Positions 1 through 5,774 of a DNA stretch of 6,903 nucleotides are shown piece by piece (within the stretch, counting starts at the first letter, position 1; each line of letters starts with the position of its first letter). Source of the DNA: GSA-30 sp036568765 (GTDB lineage Bacteria; Pseudomonadota; Gammaproteobacteria; Xanthomonadales; Rhodanobacteraceae). Location: NCBI RefSeq assembly GCF_036568765.1, contig NZ_DATCRY010000266.1, positions 1-6,903 on the forward strand, written 5' to 3'. The translations under genes were made by a program, and so were the position numbers. The notes beneath the pieces were generated by a model that saw only the letters and a list, made by a program, of their open reading frames with translations, was not told where the DNA came from and made no database searches.

Positions 1-636
1 CAGATTCATCGACGGCGCCGCGCGACTGATCGCGGCGAAGCCGATGTTGACCACCAGCAACGACGTCATGGCCGGCAAGGCGACCCGCACCGCGCCGGAG
101 AAGAACTGCGTGCCGAATCCGGCGATCGCATGCAACCCGTCCGGACCGATCGTCGCCGTGCCCGGAGGAAGCGTGCGGAAGCTATCGGCCAACAGGCTGA
201 TCAGATGCAGATGACCGTCCATCGCCAGGAACAGCAACGTCACCAGCATGCCGTAGAACTGTCCCAGCACAGCGGAGCTGCCGCCGGCCAACGGATCGAT
301 CGCTTCGGCAAAGCCAAGGTTCATGCTCTGCGAAATCAGCTGCGCGCCGAAAGACACCGCCTGGAATGCCAGTTGCAGGACGAAACCGATCGCCGCGCCG
401 ATCAGCAACTGCGCGATCATGCTACCCACGCCTTCGCCGGAGAGCAGATCGATCTGCGTCGGCGCCAATGGCGCCAGCGCCGCAGTAAGTACCAGCGCCA
501 CAACCAGACGCACCTGCATCGGGATCATCGTGGTACTGAAGATCGGCGCAATCAGGCACATGCCGCTGACCCGCCCGAAGGCCCATAGCAACCCGCCCAG
601 CCAGGCTTGCAACTGGACAAGCTGCAGCGTGATCAC
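1..636 (-). CDS. fliR: Flagellar export gate protein FliR (C-terminus cut by window edge)
   Basis: FliR is an inner-membrane subunit of the flagellar type III export gate; in the family one FliR sits in the core with five FliP and four FliQ. The frame is open for 212 codons from a GTG at 636 to the window edge. FliR is usually about 260 residues, so roughly the last 50 are outside. The protein is very hydrophobic with several membrane segments. Family-like stretches are 'NLGFAEAIDP' (about residues 106-115), 'DGHLHLISLLADSF' (140-153) and 'NIGFAAISRAAPSMN' (197-211). The GTG start overlaps the fliQ stop (GTGA), so translation is probably coupled to fliQ. No earlier start is needed, and the frame begins with the expected short N-terminus before the first membrane segment. 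In related operons flhB often follows, but it would lie outside this window. Confidence 0.95.
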   Translation of the reverse strand, partial: MITLQLVQLQAWLGGLLWAFGRVSGMCLIAPIFSTTMIPMQVRLVVALVLTAALAPLAPTQIDLLSGEGVGSMIAQLLIGAAIGFVLQLAFQAVSFGAQLISQSMNLGFAEAIDPLAGGSSAVLGQFYGMLVTLLFLAMDGHLHLISLLADSFRTLPPGTATIGPDGLHAIAGFGTQFFSGAVRVALPAMTSLLVVNIGFAAISRAAPSMNL

Positions 637-902
637 TTCACCGCCCCGGGCAGGCCCTCGATCACATGGCGGGTGAACTGCACCAGCGTGCGCAGCATCC
701 AGGGCCCGGTAATCACGCCGACGCATGCCATCGCGATCAGCTTGGGAATGAAGCTCAAGGTCATTTCATTGATCTGCGTAGCTGCCTGGATCACGCCGAT
801 GAGTAAGCCCACCGCCAGCGCGGTCAGTAGCAGCGGCGCGGCGATCAACATGGCGACGTAGAGCGCGTGCTGGCCGAATTCGATGATCGACTCGGGGGTC
901 AT
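633..902 (-). CDS. fliQ: Flagellar export gate protein FliQ
   Basis: FliQ is a small inner-membrane subunit of the flagellar export gate, packing around the FliP/FliR core. The 89-residue length is the usual family size. There are two hydrophobic helices, about residues 13-37 and 52-75. They are joined by the strongly conserved loop 'GVIQAATQINEMTLSFIP' (about 36-53), which is diagnostic of FliQ and its virulence homologues. The flagellar neighbours make it FliQ rather than SctS. The ATG at 902 has a good ribosome site, GGAGAG at 916-911, eight bases upstream. Its stop overlaps the GTG of fliR. Unusually, it does not abut fliP: a gap of about 210 bp carrying a 38-bp inverted repeat separates them. 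Confidence 0.97.
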   Translation of the reverse strand: MTPESIIEFGQHALYVAMLIAAPLLLTALAVGLLIGVIQAATQINEMTLSFIPKLIAMACVGVITGPWMLRTLVQFTRHVIEGLPGAVK

Positions 903-1117
903 GGGCGTGGCTCTCCGTGGGGCCTACGGTTTCGTGGAGAAGGGGCGAGGGGTGAGTAGCGAGGGCGCAAGCCCGAACGGATGCCGCGAACCGGAGTGCC
1001 GGCCAGTTGTCGCAAAATGGATGCCTGCCCCAGGTATCCGGTCTTTGCGCCCTCGCTACTCACCCCTCGCCCCTTCTCCACGCCTGCGTACCCGATCGCT
1101 TCGCACCGCAACGTCAT
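899..1117 (-). other. 72-codon frame bridging fliP and fliQ, probably repeat-derived
   Basis: An ATG at 1117 overlaps the fliP stop (ATGA), and the TGA of this frame overlaps the fliQ ATG (ATGA). GGGGAG at about 1132-1127 in the end of fliP is placed to serve the ATG. The product is Arg- and Gly-rich with no recognisable domain, signal peptide or membrane segment. Both inverted-repeat arms are read through, giving 'VEKGRGVSSEGA' near the start and 'LRPRYSPLAPSPR' near the end. That composition is typical of chance translation of a repeat, so I do not claim a functional protein. Passage of ribosomes through it could still couple fliP and fliQ translation. Confidence 0.25.
933..1082. repeat. 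Perfect 38-bp inverted repeat inside the fliP-fliQ junction (possible MITE-like insertion)
   Basis: The arms at 933-970 and 1045-1082 are exact reverse complements over 38 bases, separated by 74 bases. A further 8-bp pairing (978-985 with 1033-1040, one G-T pair) extends the stem after a small internal loop. The structure lies between fliP and fliQ, which normally adjoin. The hexamer GTCATG occurs at both edges of the extra DNA, at 898-903 and 1113-1118. It also forms the stop/start overlap on each side, which resembles a target-site duplication. The arms are 29-30 bases from these hexamers on either side. No transposase gene is present, so at most this is a non-autonomous element. The repeat is seen directly; insertion by a mobile element is inferred. 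Confidence 0.85.
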
Positions 1118-1860
1118 GTGTAAAAGCTCCCCGCCAACGTCCCCATCAACAGCGACCAGCCATCGACCAGCACGAACAGCATGATCTTGAACGGCAACGA
1201 GATCGTCACCGGCGAGACCATCATCATGCCCATCGACATCAGTACGCTGGCAACGACCAGGTCGATGATCAGGAACGGGATGAAGAGCAGAAAGCCCATC
1301 TGGAACGCGGTCTTCAGCTCGCTGGTAACGAACGCCGGCATCGCTACACGCAACGGCACTTCGTCCTTGCTCGCATAAGGTTTCTCACCCGCCAGCTTGG
1401 TGAAGAGCTGCAGATCGGCATCGCGCGTCTGGTCCAGCATGAAGCGCTTGAACGGCGAAGTCGTCGCATCCAATGCCTGCTCGGCAGCCATCTGACCATC
1501 CATGTAAGGCTTGATGCCGTCCTGGTAGGCACGGTTGAGCACTGGCGACATCACAAACAACGTCAGGAAGAGCGACAGGCCGATAATCACCTGGTTGGGT
1601 GGCGTCGACTGCGTACCGAGCGCCTGGCGCAAGAACCCCAGCACGATCACGATACGCGTGAACGATGTCATCATCAGCAGGACCGCCGGCAGCAGCGTCA
1701 GCACCGTCAACAGCGCAAGGACCTGCAGCGATAACGTCCAATTCTGCGCACCGCCGGCGTTCTGCACGGTCAACACGGGGATGCCTGGCGCCTGCTGCGC
1801 AAATGCCGCCAGCGGCAACAACAGCATGGCCAGCGCCGACAGCCATTTTAAGATCTTCAT
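1114..1860 (-). CDS. fliP: Flagellar export gate protein FliP
   Basis: FliP forms the pentameric core of the inner-membrane export gate through which rod, hook and filament subunits pass. The 248-residue length is normal for the family. A cleavable signal-like N-terminus (about residues 1-21, ending 'LAAFA') is followed by hydrophobic helices. Family signatures include 'MMTSFTRIVIVLGFLRQALG' (63-82) and 'TPPNQVIIGLSLFLTLFVM' (86-104). Further on come 'PAFVTSELKTAFQMGF' (175-190) and the Met-rich 'MSMGMMM' (208-214), matching the methionine gate loop known in FliP. I chose the ATG at 1860 because it overlaps the fliO stop (ATGA), has GGAAG eight bases upstream and starts the signal peptide cleanly. 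A TTG five codons earlier is possible but less likely. The stop at 1114-1116 overlaps the start of a repeat-derived frame instead of fliQ. Confidence 0.97.
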   Translation of the reverse strand: MKILKWLSALAMLLLPLAAFAQQAPGIPVLTVQNAGGAQNWTLSLQVLALLTVLTLLPAVLLMMTSFTRIVIVLGFLRQALGTQSTPPNQVIIGLSLFLTLFVMSPVLNRAYQDGIKPYMDGQMAAEQALDATTSPFKRFMLDQTRDADLQLFTKLAGEKPYASKDEVPLRVAMPAFVTSELKTAFQMGFLLFIPFLIIDLVVASVLMSMGMMMVSPVTISLPFKIMLFVLVDGWSLLMGTLAGSFYT

Positions 1861-2240
1861 GGCTTGCGCTTCCAACGATTGAGCAGCTCGGCAAACCCCG
1901 GCCCCGGTGCCGCGATCGCGGTCGCGGCCGGCGGCGTGAGATCGCCGTCGTAGACGTGCAGGGTACGCATGCCGCCTTGCCCCGCACCGACCAACAGGCG
2001 TTTGCCATCGGCCTCGATCAGCAACAAGCGGTCACGCGAACCGATCGCAAAGCTTTCCACGCAGCGAATGCGTCGACCGCCCGGTTGGGCACGGCCTTGC
2101 ATGCGGCGAGTGAACCAGCCAGCGGCGAGAATGATCGCGACGATGGCGGCCAGACTGACCAGCACACGCAACAGTTCGCCGCCGACATCGACATCGGGGG
2201 CGCCGGCGACGGGCGCAACGGCGGCAAGAGCCATGAGCAT
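1857..2240 (-). CDS. fliO: Flagellar biosynthesis protein FliO
   Basis: FliO is a small membrane protein that helps FliP fold and oligomerise during export-gate assembly. The predicted 127 residues have a short hydrophobic N-terminus, one clear membrane helix at about 22-43 ('ELLRVLVSLAAIVAIILAAG') and a cytoplasmic tail. The tail segment 'RCVESFAIGSRDRLLLIEAD' (59-78) is typical of the FliO family, which is otherwise poorly conserved. I prefer the ATG at 2240 because GAGGTGG lies eight bases upstream. A GTG at 2252 would add four residues and directly follows the fliN stop but has no comparable ribosome site. Position between fliN and fliP supports the call. The stop overlaps the fliP start (ATGA). 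Confidence 0.92.
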   Translation of the reverse strand: MLMALAAVAPVAGAPDVDVGGELLRVLVSLAAIVAIILAAGWFTRRMQGRAQPGGRRIRCVESFAIGSRDRLLLIEADGKRLLVGAGQGGMRTLHVYDGDLTPPAATAIAAPGPGFAELLNRWKRKP

Positions 2241-2248
2241 GGGCAACG

Positions 2249-2255
2249 CCACCTC
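2249..2255 (-). promoter_or_regulatory. Ribosome binding site deciding the fliO start
   Basis: GAGGTGG on the minus strand overlaps the TGA stop of fliN and stands eight bases before the ATG at 2240. This spacing favours that ATG over the upstream GTG at 2252, which lies inside the site itself. Confidence 0.6.
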
Positions 2256-2592
2256 AGCGCAACTTGCGCACGCGTTCGGATGGGCTGATCACGTCGGTCA
2301 GGCGAATGCCGAACTTTTCGTTGATCACCACCACTTCGCCATGCGCCACCAGAGTGCCGTTGACGAACACATCCAGCGGCTCGCCGGCGGCGCGGTCCAG
2401 CTCCACCACCGAACCCTGGTTGAGCTGCAGCAGGTTACGGATGCTGATACGAGTGCGGCCCACCTCCATGGCCAGTGTCACCGGTACATCGAGAATCATG
2501 TCCAGGTTGACGTCGGCGTCGCCGCCGAAGCGAGGGATGCCGTCGAGTTCAGGGCCGGCCAGGTCAGGGGCGGCTGCGTCGGTCGAGTTCAT
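2254..2592 (-). CDS. fliN: Flagellar motor switch protein FliN
   Basis: FliN lies in the C-ring at the cytoplasmic base of the motor; with FliM it takes part in rotation switching and also docks the FliH-FliI export complex. The 112-residue protein has a variable acidic/Ala-rich N-terminus (1-28) followed by one SpoA-type (FliMN C-terminal) domain at about 32-105. Conserved parts seen are 'ILDVPVTLAMEVGRT' (33-47), 'LNQGSVVELDRAAGEPLDVFVNG' around 57-79 and 'GEVVVINEKFGIRLTDV' (85-101). The length is the short FliN form, without the extra CheC-like domain of FliY. The ATG overlaps the fliM stop (ATGA), with GGAGA about ten bases upstream, so expression is probably coupled to fliM. Confidence 0.97.
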   Translation of the reverse strand: MNSTDAAAPDLAGPELDGIPRFGGDADVNLDMILDVPVTLAMEVGRTRISIRNLLQLNQGSVVELDRAAGEPLDVFVNGTLVAHGEVVVINEKFGIRLTDVISPSERVRKLR

Positions 2593-3605
2593 GCGGGTGT
2601 AGTCTCCGTAAAATTGTCGCTGGCCAAGCGCGTGCTGCGCCGGGCCGCCGGGCCATGGAAGCGCACGGAACTGCGCCCGTTGGATTGGCCGTAGCGGCCG
2701 CGGAAAATCGGTACGTCTTCGGCGAACACTGTCGCCATATCGGGTAACTGCACCGGAATCACATCGCCCGGCCGCAGGCGCAGGAAGTCGCCGATGTTGA
2801 TCTGCGTTTCCAGCAACAGCGAACTGAGCTCTACCTCGGCATCCATCACTTCTTCATGCAGGCACTCGACCCAGCGGTCGTCGCGCTCCATGCGGTCGCT
2901 CTGCACACCCGCATCGAGCAAGGTGCGAATCGGCTCGACCATCGAGTAAGGCATGGTCAGGTGAATTTCACCGCCGCCGCCGTCGAGCTCCACATGGAAA
3001 CGCGACACCACCACGGTTTCCGTAGGGCTGACGATGGTGGCGAACTGCGGATTGATTTCCGAATTGACGAATTCGAACTGCAAGGGGAGCACCGGTGCCC
3101 AGGCCTCCACCATCGCGGTGAAGACCTCGTTCAACATGATCTGGATAACCCGGTTCTCCGTCGGAGTGAAATCGCGCCCCTCGATACGAGCGTGATAGCG
3201 ACCGTCGCCACCGAAGAAATTATCGATGGTGGAAAAGACCAGGCGCGGTTCGATCACCACCAATCCCGTACCGCGCAGTGGCTTGATCTTGACCAGGTTC
3301 AAATTGCTCGGCACGGCCAGGCCATGCACGTATTCGTTGAACTTGAGCATGCGCACGCCGTTGACCGACACCTCGCAGGCCTTGCGAAGTACATTGAACA
3401 CGCCGGTGCGGAAGAAGCGTGCGAAACGATCGTTGACCATTTCCAGCGTCGGCAACCGCCCGCGTACAATGCGGTCCTGCTGGGTAAAGTCATATTCGAT
3501 GGCCGTGCCCGGCGGCGGCGGCTCGTCCTGGCCGGTTTCCACCGTGCCGCCGTCGACGCCGTTGAGCAGCGCATCGATTTCTTCCTGGGAAAGCAGATCG
3601 CTCAT
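2589..3605 (-). CDS. fliM: Flagellar motor switch protein FliM
   Basis: FliM is the central C-ring protein; it binds phosphorylated CheY and transmits the signal to FliG to reverse rotation. From the ATG at 3605 it is 338 residues, a normal family length. The first residues, 'LSQEEIDALL' (5-14), are the canonical CheY-P binding peptide, which fixes this start; a longer frame upstream runs into fliL and lacks family similarity. The middle domain carries 'FFGGDG' (130-135), matching the GGxG motif involved in contact with FliG. The C-terminal SpoA-type domain covers about 258-312, including 'LRLRPGDVIPVQLPD' (275-289), and pairs with FliN. A Ser/Arg-rich tail (about 308-338) follows. Only 13 bases separate it from fliL, with a weak GGAA ribosome site. 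Confidence 0.98.
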   Translation of the reverse strand: MSDLLSQEEIDALLNGVDGGTVETGQDEPPPPGTAIEYDFTQQDRIVRGRLPTLEMVNDRFARFFRTGVFNVLRKACEVSVNGVRMLKFNEYVHGLAVPSNLNLVKIKPLRGTGLVVIEPRLVFSTIDNFFGGDGRYHARIEGRDFTPTENRVIQIMLNEVFTAMVEAWAPVLPLQFEFVNSEINPQFATIVSPTETVVVSRFHVELDGGGGEIHLTMPYSMVEPIRTLLDAGVQSDRMERDDRWVECLHEEVMDAEVELSSLLLETQINIGDFLRLRPGDVIPVQLPDMATVFAEDVPIFRGRYGQSNGRSSVRFHGPAARRSTRLASDNFTETTPA

Positions 3606-3618
3606 CGTTCGCGTTCCG

Positions 3619-4119
3619 TTACTGCATGACGAAACTGGTGAAGTACAACGCATCGATGCCCGGGCGACCCAGGCGATCGGTCAGGATCTTGCGTACCGCG
3701 TCCAATGCCTTGGCTTGCAGCTTCTGCTTGCCCTGTACGTCGGCAAGGTCGGCGCTGCTCTGGCTGCTGAACAACAGTACGAGTGCATTGCGAATGACCG
3801 GATCGGCACCCTTGGCTGCATCGATCGCCGCCTGGTCATGCGACATGAGGGTCACGCCGACTTGTAGGTAGCTCTGCTGTTCGTCGCTTTTGAAATTGAC
3901 CACGAAAGCCGGATCCAGCGGCAAGTACAGTTCCGGGCCCTGCTTGGCGGGGGCCGCGGAGGCTTCGCCGCTGGGGGTGCCATGACCGCGCAGGGCGAAC
4001 AACGCATAGCCGCAGACCGCGGAGATCAACAGCAGGGCAACGACAAGGATGACGATCAACCCGCGTTGACCGCCAGGTTTCGCGACGGGTTCGGCGACGG
4101 GGGCTTCGGCCTTGGCCAT
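3619..4119 (-). CDS. fliL: Flagellar basal body-associated protein FliL
   Basis: FliL is a single-pass inner-membrane protein near the stator; in the family it supports stator function and swarming. The 166 residues comprise a short cytoplasmic N-terminus, one membrane helix at about 20-43 and a periplasmic domain. The periplasmic part begins with 'LYLPLDPAFVVNF' (64-76) and ends 'ALYFTSFVMQ' (157-166), both typical of FliL. The ATG at 4119 has TTGAGG six bases upstream; a TTG at 4131 falls inside that site and is rejected. fliL is the first gene behind the sigma-54 promoter at 4161-4176 and probably heads the fliLMNOPQR transcript. fliM follows after 13 bases. Confidence 0.96.
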   Translation of the reverse strand: MAKAEAPVAEPVAKPGGQRGLIVILVVALLLISAVCGYALFALRGHGTPSGEASAAPAKQGPELYLPLDPAFVVNFKSDEQQSYLQVGVTLMSHDQAAIDAAKGADPVIRNALVLLFSSQSSADLADVQGKQKLQAKALDAVRKILTDRLGRPGIDALYFTSFVMQ

Positions 4120-4125
4120 GAATAA

Positions 4126-4131
4126 CCTCAA
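4126..4131 (-). promoter_or_regulatory. Ribosome binding site of fliL
   Basis: TTGAGG on the minus strand lies six bases before the ATG at 4119. It lies within the predicted short leader of the sigma-54 transcript and rules out the alternative TTG start, which overlaps it. Confidence 0.6.
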
Positions 4132-4160
4132 GTAGGAAATGGTACGACTACCGAGGTTTT

Positions 4161-4176
4161 AGCAAGCGGCGTGCCA
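4161..4176 (-). promoter_or_regulatory. Sigma-54 (RpoN) promoter of fliLMNOPQR
   Basis: The minus strand reads TGGCACGCCGCTTGCT, which matches the sigma-54 consensus TGGCACG-N4-TTGCW at every fixed position and with exact -24/-12 spacing. The GC of the -12 element is at 4163-4162, so transcription should begin near 4150, leaving a leader of about 31 bases before the fliL ATG. Sigma-54 control by a FleQ-type enhancer-binding protein is known for flagellar genes in Pseudomonas and relatives. The match and position are seen directly; activity and the activator are inferred. Confidence 0.88.
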
Positions 4177-4301
4177 CGCTTGGAAATGGCTTGGTGATGC
4201 GGTTTTTCTTGGTGCCTGAGAGTTTCTTGACGCGTGCTGGCGATTTGGCGCGAGTGGATGTGTCGGAAACCCGGCACCCCAGTTCGACTATTTTTTTAGG
4301 G

Positions 4302-4470
4302 GCGACTTCAGGGAACCTCTAAAAACCTGTCAATGACTTGGACACAGCGAAAACGGATCCTATCGTTGTGGGAGCGACTTCAGTCGCGACAAGGACTTGC
4401 GATAAGGCACGATCGTCGCAACGGAAGTCGCTCCCAGAAGAGCCGGTTTTCAGAGGTTCCCTGAAGTCGC
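4302..4470. repeat. Nested REP-like inverted repeats between fliK and fliL (REPIN-like)
   Basis: The outer arms at 4302-4327 and 4445-4470 are 26-base inverted repeats with one mismatch; each carries GCGACTTCAGGGAACCTCT. Inside are two further inverted copies of TGGGAGCGACTTC, at 4369-4381 and 4424-4436. The first runs on into AGTCGCGAC, so GCGAC-TTCA-GTCGC forms a small hairpin. A third small stem pairs 4399-4403 with 4416-4420. A further copy of GGGAACCT lies at 4502-4509 next to the fliK stop. The core resembles REP palindromes common between genes in pseudomonads and xanthomonads (recalled, not searched). No T-run follows the stem on the coding strand, so it is not a typical intrinsic terminator, though the fold could still block transcription or protect the fliK mRNA end. 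Confidence 0.8.
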
Positions 4471-4514
4471 TCCTGCAAGATAGTTGGCCACAGGATTTAC
4501 GGGGAACCTGGCTC

Positions 4515-5744
4515 TCACGCAAACGTATCGAGCAATCCCACGGCCAGGCGCTGAACCACAGGCGACACTTCGACATCGTTGCCCGCTGCATCGCCACCGC
4601 GCGCATGACCGCCCTTGCCGGACGACGATCCGCCGAACCCCTGTGCCTGCTGCTGCCCGACCTGCGCCTGCCCGAGCGAAAGCCCCTGCCCGGCCAGCAT
4701 CGTGTCGAGCTGCCCCAAGGTCTGCTGCACCGCCGTCACCGCGGCAGGGTGCTGCGCAGCGAAGATCACATCGACACGGTTGTGTTCGACGCTGACCTTC
4801 ACTTCCAGCTGACCCAGCTCCTCCGGGTTGAGCCGAATCTGGGCTTGCTTGATCTCCTGTCCCCCGAGCCAAGCCACTTGCTGGCCGAGCTCCTGAGCAA
4901 AACCGCTGCTATCGACCGGCGACTGCATCTGCAGCATATGCGGCTGCGCCGTCGGGGCACCGCTTTGCACTGCGTCGGACAAGCCCAGCATCGCCGTGAT
5001 GTCGGTGTTTTTATGTACGGTCGCGGCCGGTAGTTCCGCCGTCGCAGCTTCACTCACGTTCGTCGGTTTGACCGTCGTCGTCGCCGCGGTCGCAGTCTTG
5101 CCGTCACCGCCTCCCTTGGTCTGGAGGTGATGCCAGGCATCGTCGCCGGTCTTGTCGACGGCCTTGTCATCGGCCGCGCCTGCCTTGCCAAGCCCGGCCA
5201 ATTTCGGATTGATCGGCAACAGATTCGCCGGGATACCGGCCAGCTTGGCCTGCGACGCCGTCGCCCCCGGATCTTTGACCGCTTGCGCATCCGTAGCCGG
5301 CAACGCCTGCGACATGCTCAATGCAAGCGCCGACAACCCTGCCGGCGCAGCTGTGGATACGTCCGGCGTAGGCGCAGGCGCCTGCGTACCTTGTGCCGGC
5401 GGCACTGATTGACCGAGCAATTGCAGCATGCTGCTGGCCAGGCTGGTATCGCCGGCGTCGTTATTATCGTCTTTGTCGTCGTGCGCGTGCGTCGGCTTCT
5501 TGGCGTCGTCGGTGGTCGCCGTCTTGGCTGTCGAGGCTTCGCTGTCCTGCGCGGACGGCGCGTCGTCGTTCGATGCAGCCTGTTGCTGCTGACGTCGCGC
5601 GGCATCCAGCTGGCTGTCAAAACGGTCGTCCCCGTCGGCCGGTTGCGGCGATGGCGCGGCCATCGGAATGGGCGGTGGCGTAGCTACGACAGGCAAGGGA
5701 GCGCTGGCGGTCATGGTGTCATCGTTTTGGCGGAAGGGGGACAT
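4515..5744 (-). CDS. fliK: Flagellar hook-length control protein FliK
   Basis: FliK is secreted during hook assembly, measures hook length and then switches the export gate (through FlhB) from hook to filament substrates. The 409 residues show the expected two-part design. The N-terminal part (about 1-280) is Ala/Pro/Thr/Asp-rich, low in complexity and likely extended. The compact C-terminal hook-control domain is at about 283-363, with 'QAQIRLNPEELGQLEVKVSV' (300-319) as the family hallmark. A Gly/Ser-rich linker (369-389) and a short hydrophobic tail follow. The start is uncertain: the ATG at 5744 has only AGG very close by, and CTGC-CTA-GCAG can form a hairpin just before it. The in-frame ATG at 5714 (MTASAPLP) is an alternative, also without a strong ribosome site. 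It follows fliJ after 30 bases. Confidence 0.93.
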   Translation of the reverse strand: MSPFRQNDDTMTASAPLPVVATPPPIPMAAPSPQPADGDDRFDSQLDAARRQQQQAASNDDAPSAQDSEASTAKTATTDDAKKPTHAHDDKDDNNDAGDTSLASSMLQLLGQSVPPAQGTQAPAPTPDVSTAAPAGLSALALSMSQALPATDAQAVKDPGATASQAKLAGIPANLLPINPKLAGLGKAGAADDKAVDKTGDDAWHHLQTKGGGDGKTATAATTTVKPTNVSEAATAELPAATVHKNTDITAMLGLSDAVQSGAPTAQPHMLQMQSPVDSSGFAQELGQQVAWLGGQEIKQAQIRLNPEELGQLEVKVSVEHNRVDVIFAAQHPAAVTAVQQTLGQLDTMLAGQGLSLGQAQVGQQQAQGFGGSSSGKGGHARGGDAAGNDVEVSPVVQRLAVGLLDTFA

Positions 5745-5774
5745 CGCCTGCTAGGCAGCAAGGAACGGGCCAGC

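Larger units (their letters stand above)
4120..4514. other. Intergenic region between fliK and fliL
   Basis: This 395-base stretch has no credible gene. From the fliK side it holds a unique spacer (4471-4514), the nested REP-like repeat (4302-4470), an AT-rich run including seven or more T on the plus strand (4290-4297), a small 7-bp hairpin (4260-4277), the sigma-54 promoter (4161-4176) and the fliL leader. It probably separates the upstream fliI-J-K transcript from the fliL-R transcript, although read-through cannot be excluded because no clear intrinsic terminator is visible. Confidence 0.8.

Noticed and set aside
883..1734. Long plus-strand open frame (283 codons) opposite fliP and the fliP-fliQ gap
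   Set aside because: It is antisense to a well-conserved fliP; the product is Arg/Gln/His-rich low-complexity sequence without family features, as expected from a high-GC shadow frame.
2856..3629. Long plus-strand open frame (257 codons) opposite fliM
   Set aside because: It lies entirely within the antisense of fliM, which has all its family motifs; the product has no recognisable domain.
4260..4297. Possible intrinsic terminator on the plus strand: 7-bp hairpin at 4260-4277 followed by a T-run at 4290-4297
   Set aside because: The T-run begins 12 bases after the stem, and no plus-strand gene exists to be terminated; on the coding (minus) strand the run is A, so it cannot terminate fliK.
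4302..4470. REP-like cluster read as a CRISPR array
   Set aside because: The copies are inverted, unevenly spaced and only partly alike; there are no regular direct repeats or spacers.
4338..5033. Plus-strand open frame starting inside the REP-like repeat and running opposite fliK
   Set aside because: The first part is repeat DNA and the rest is antisense of the fliK C-terminal domain; no protein family features.
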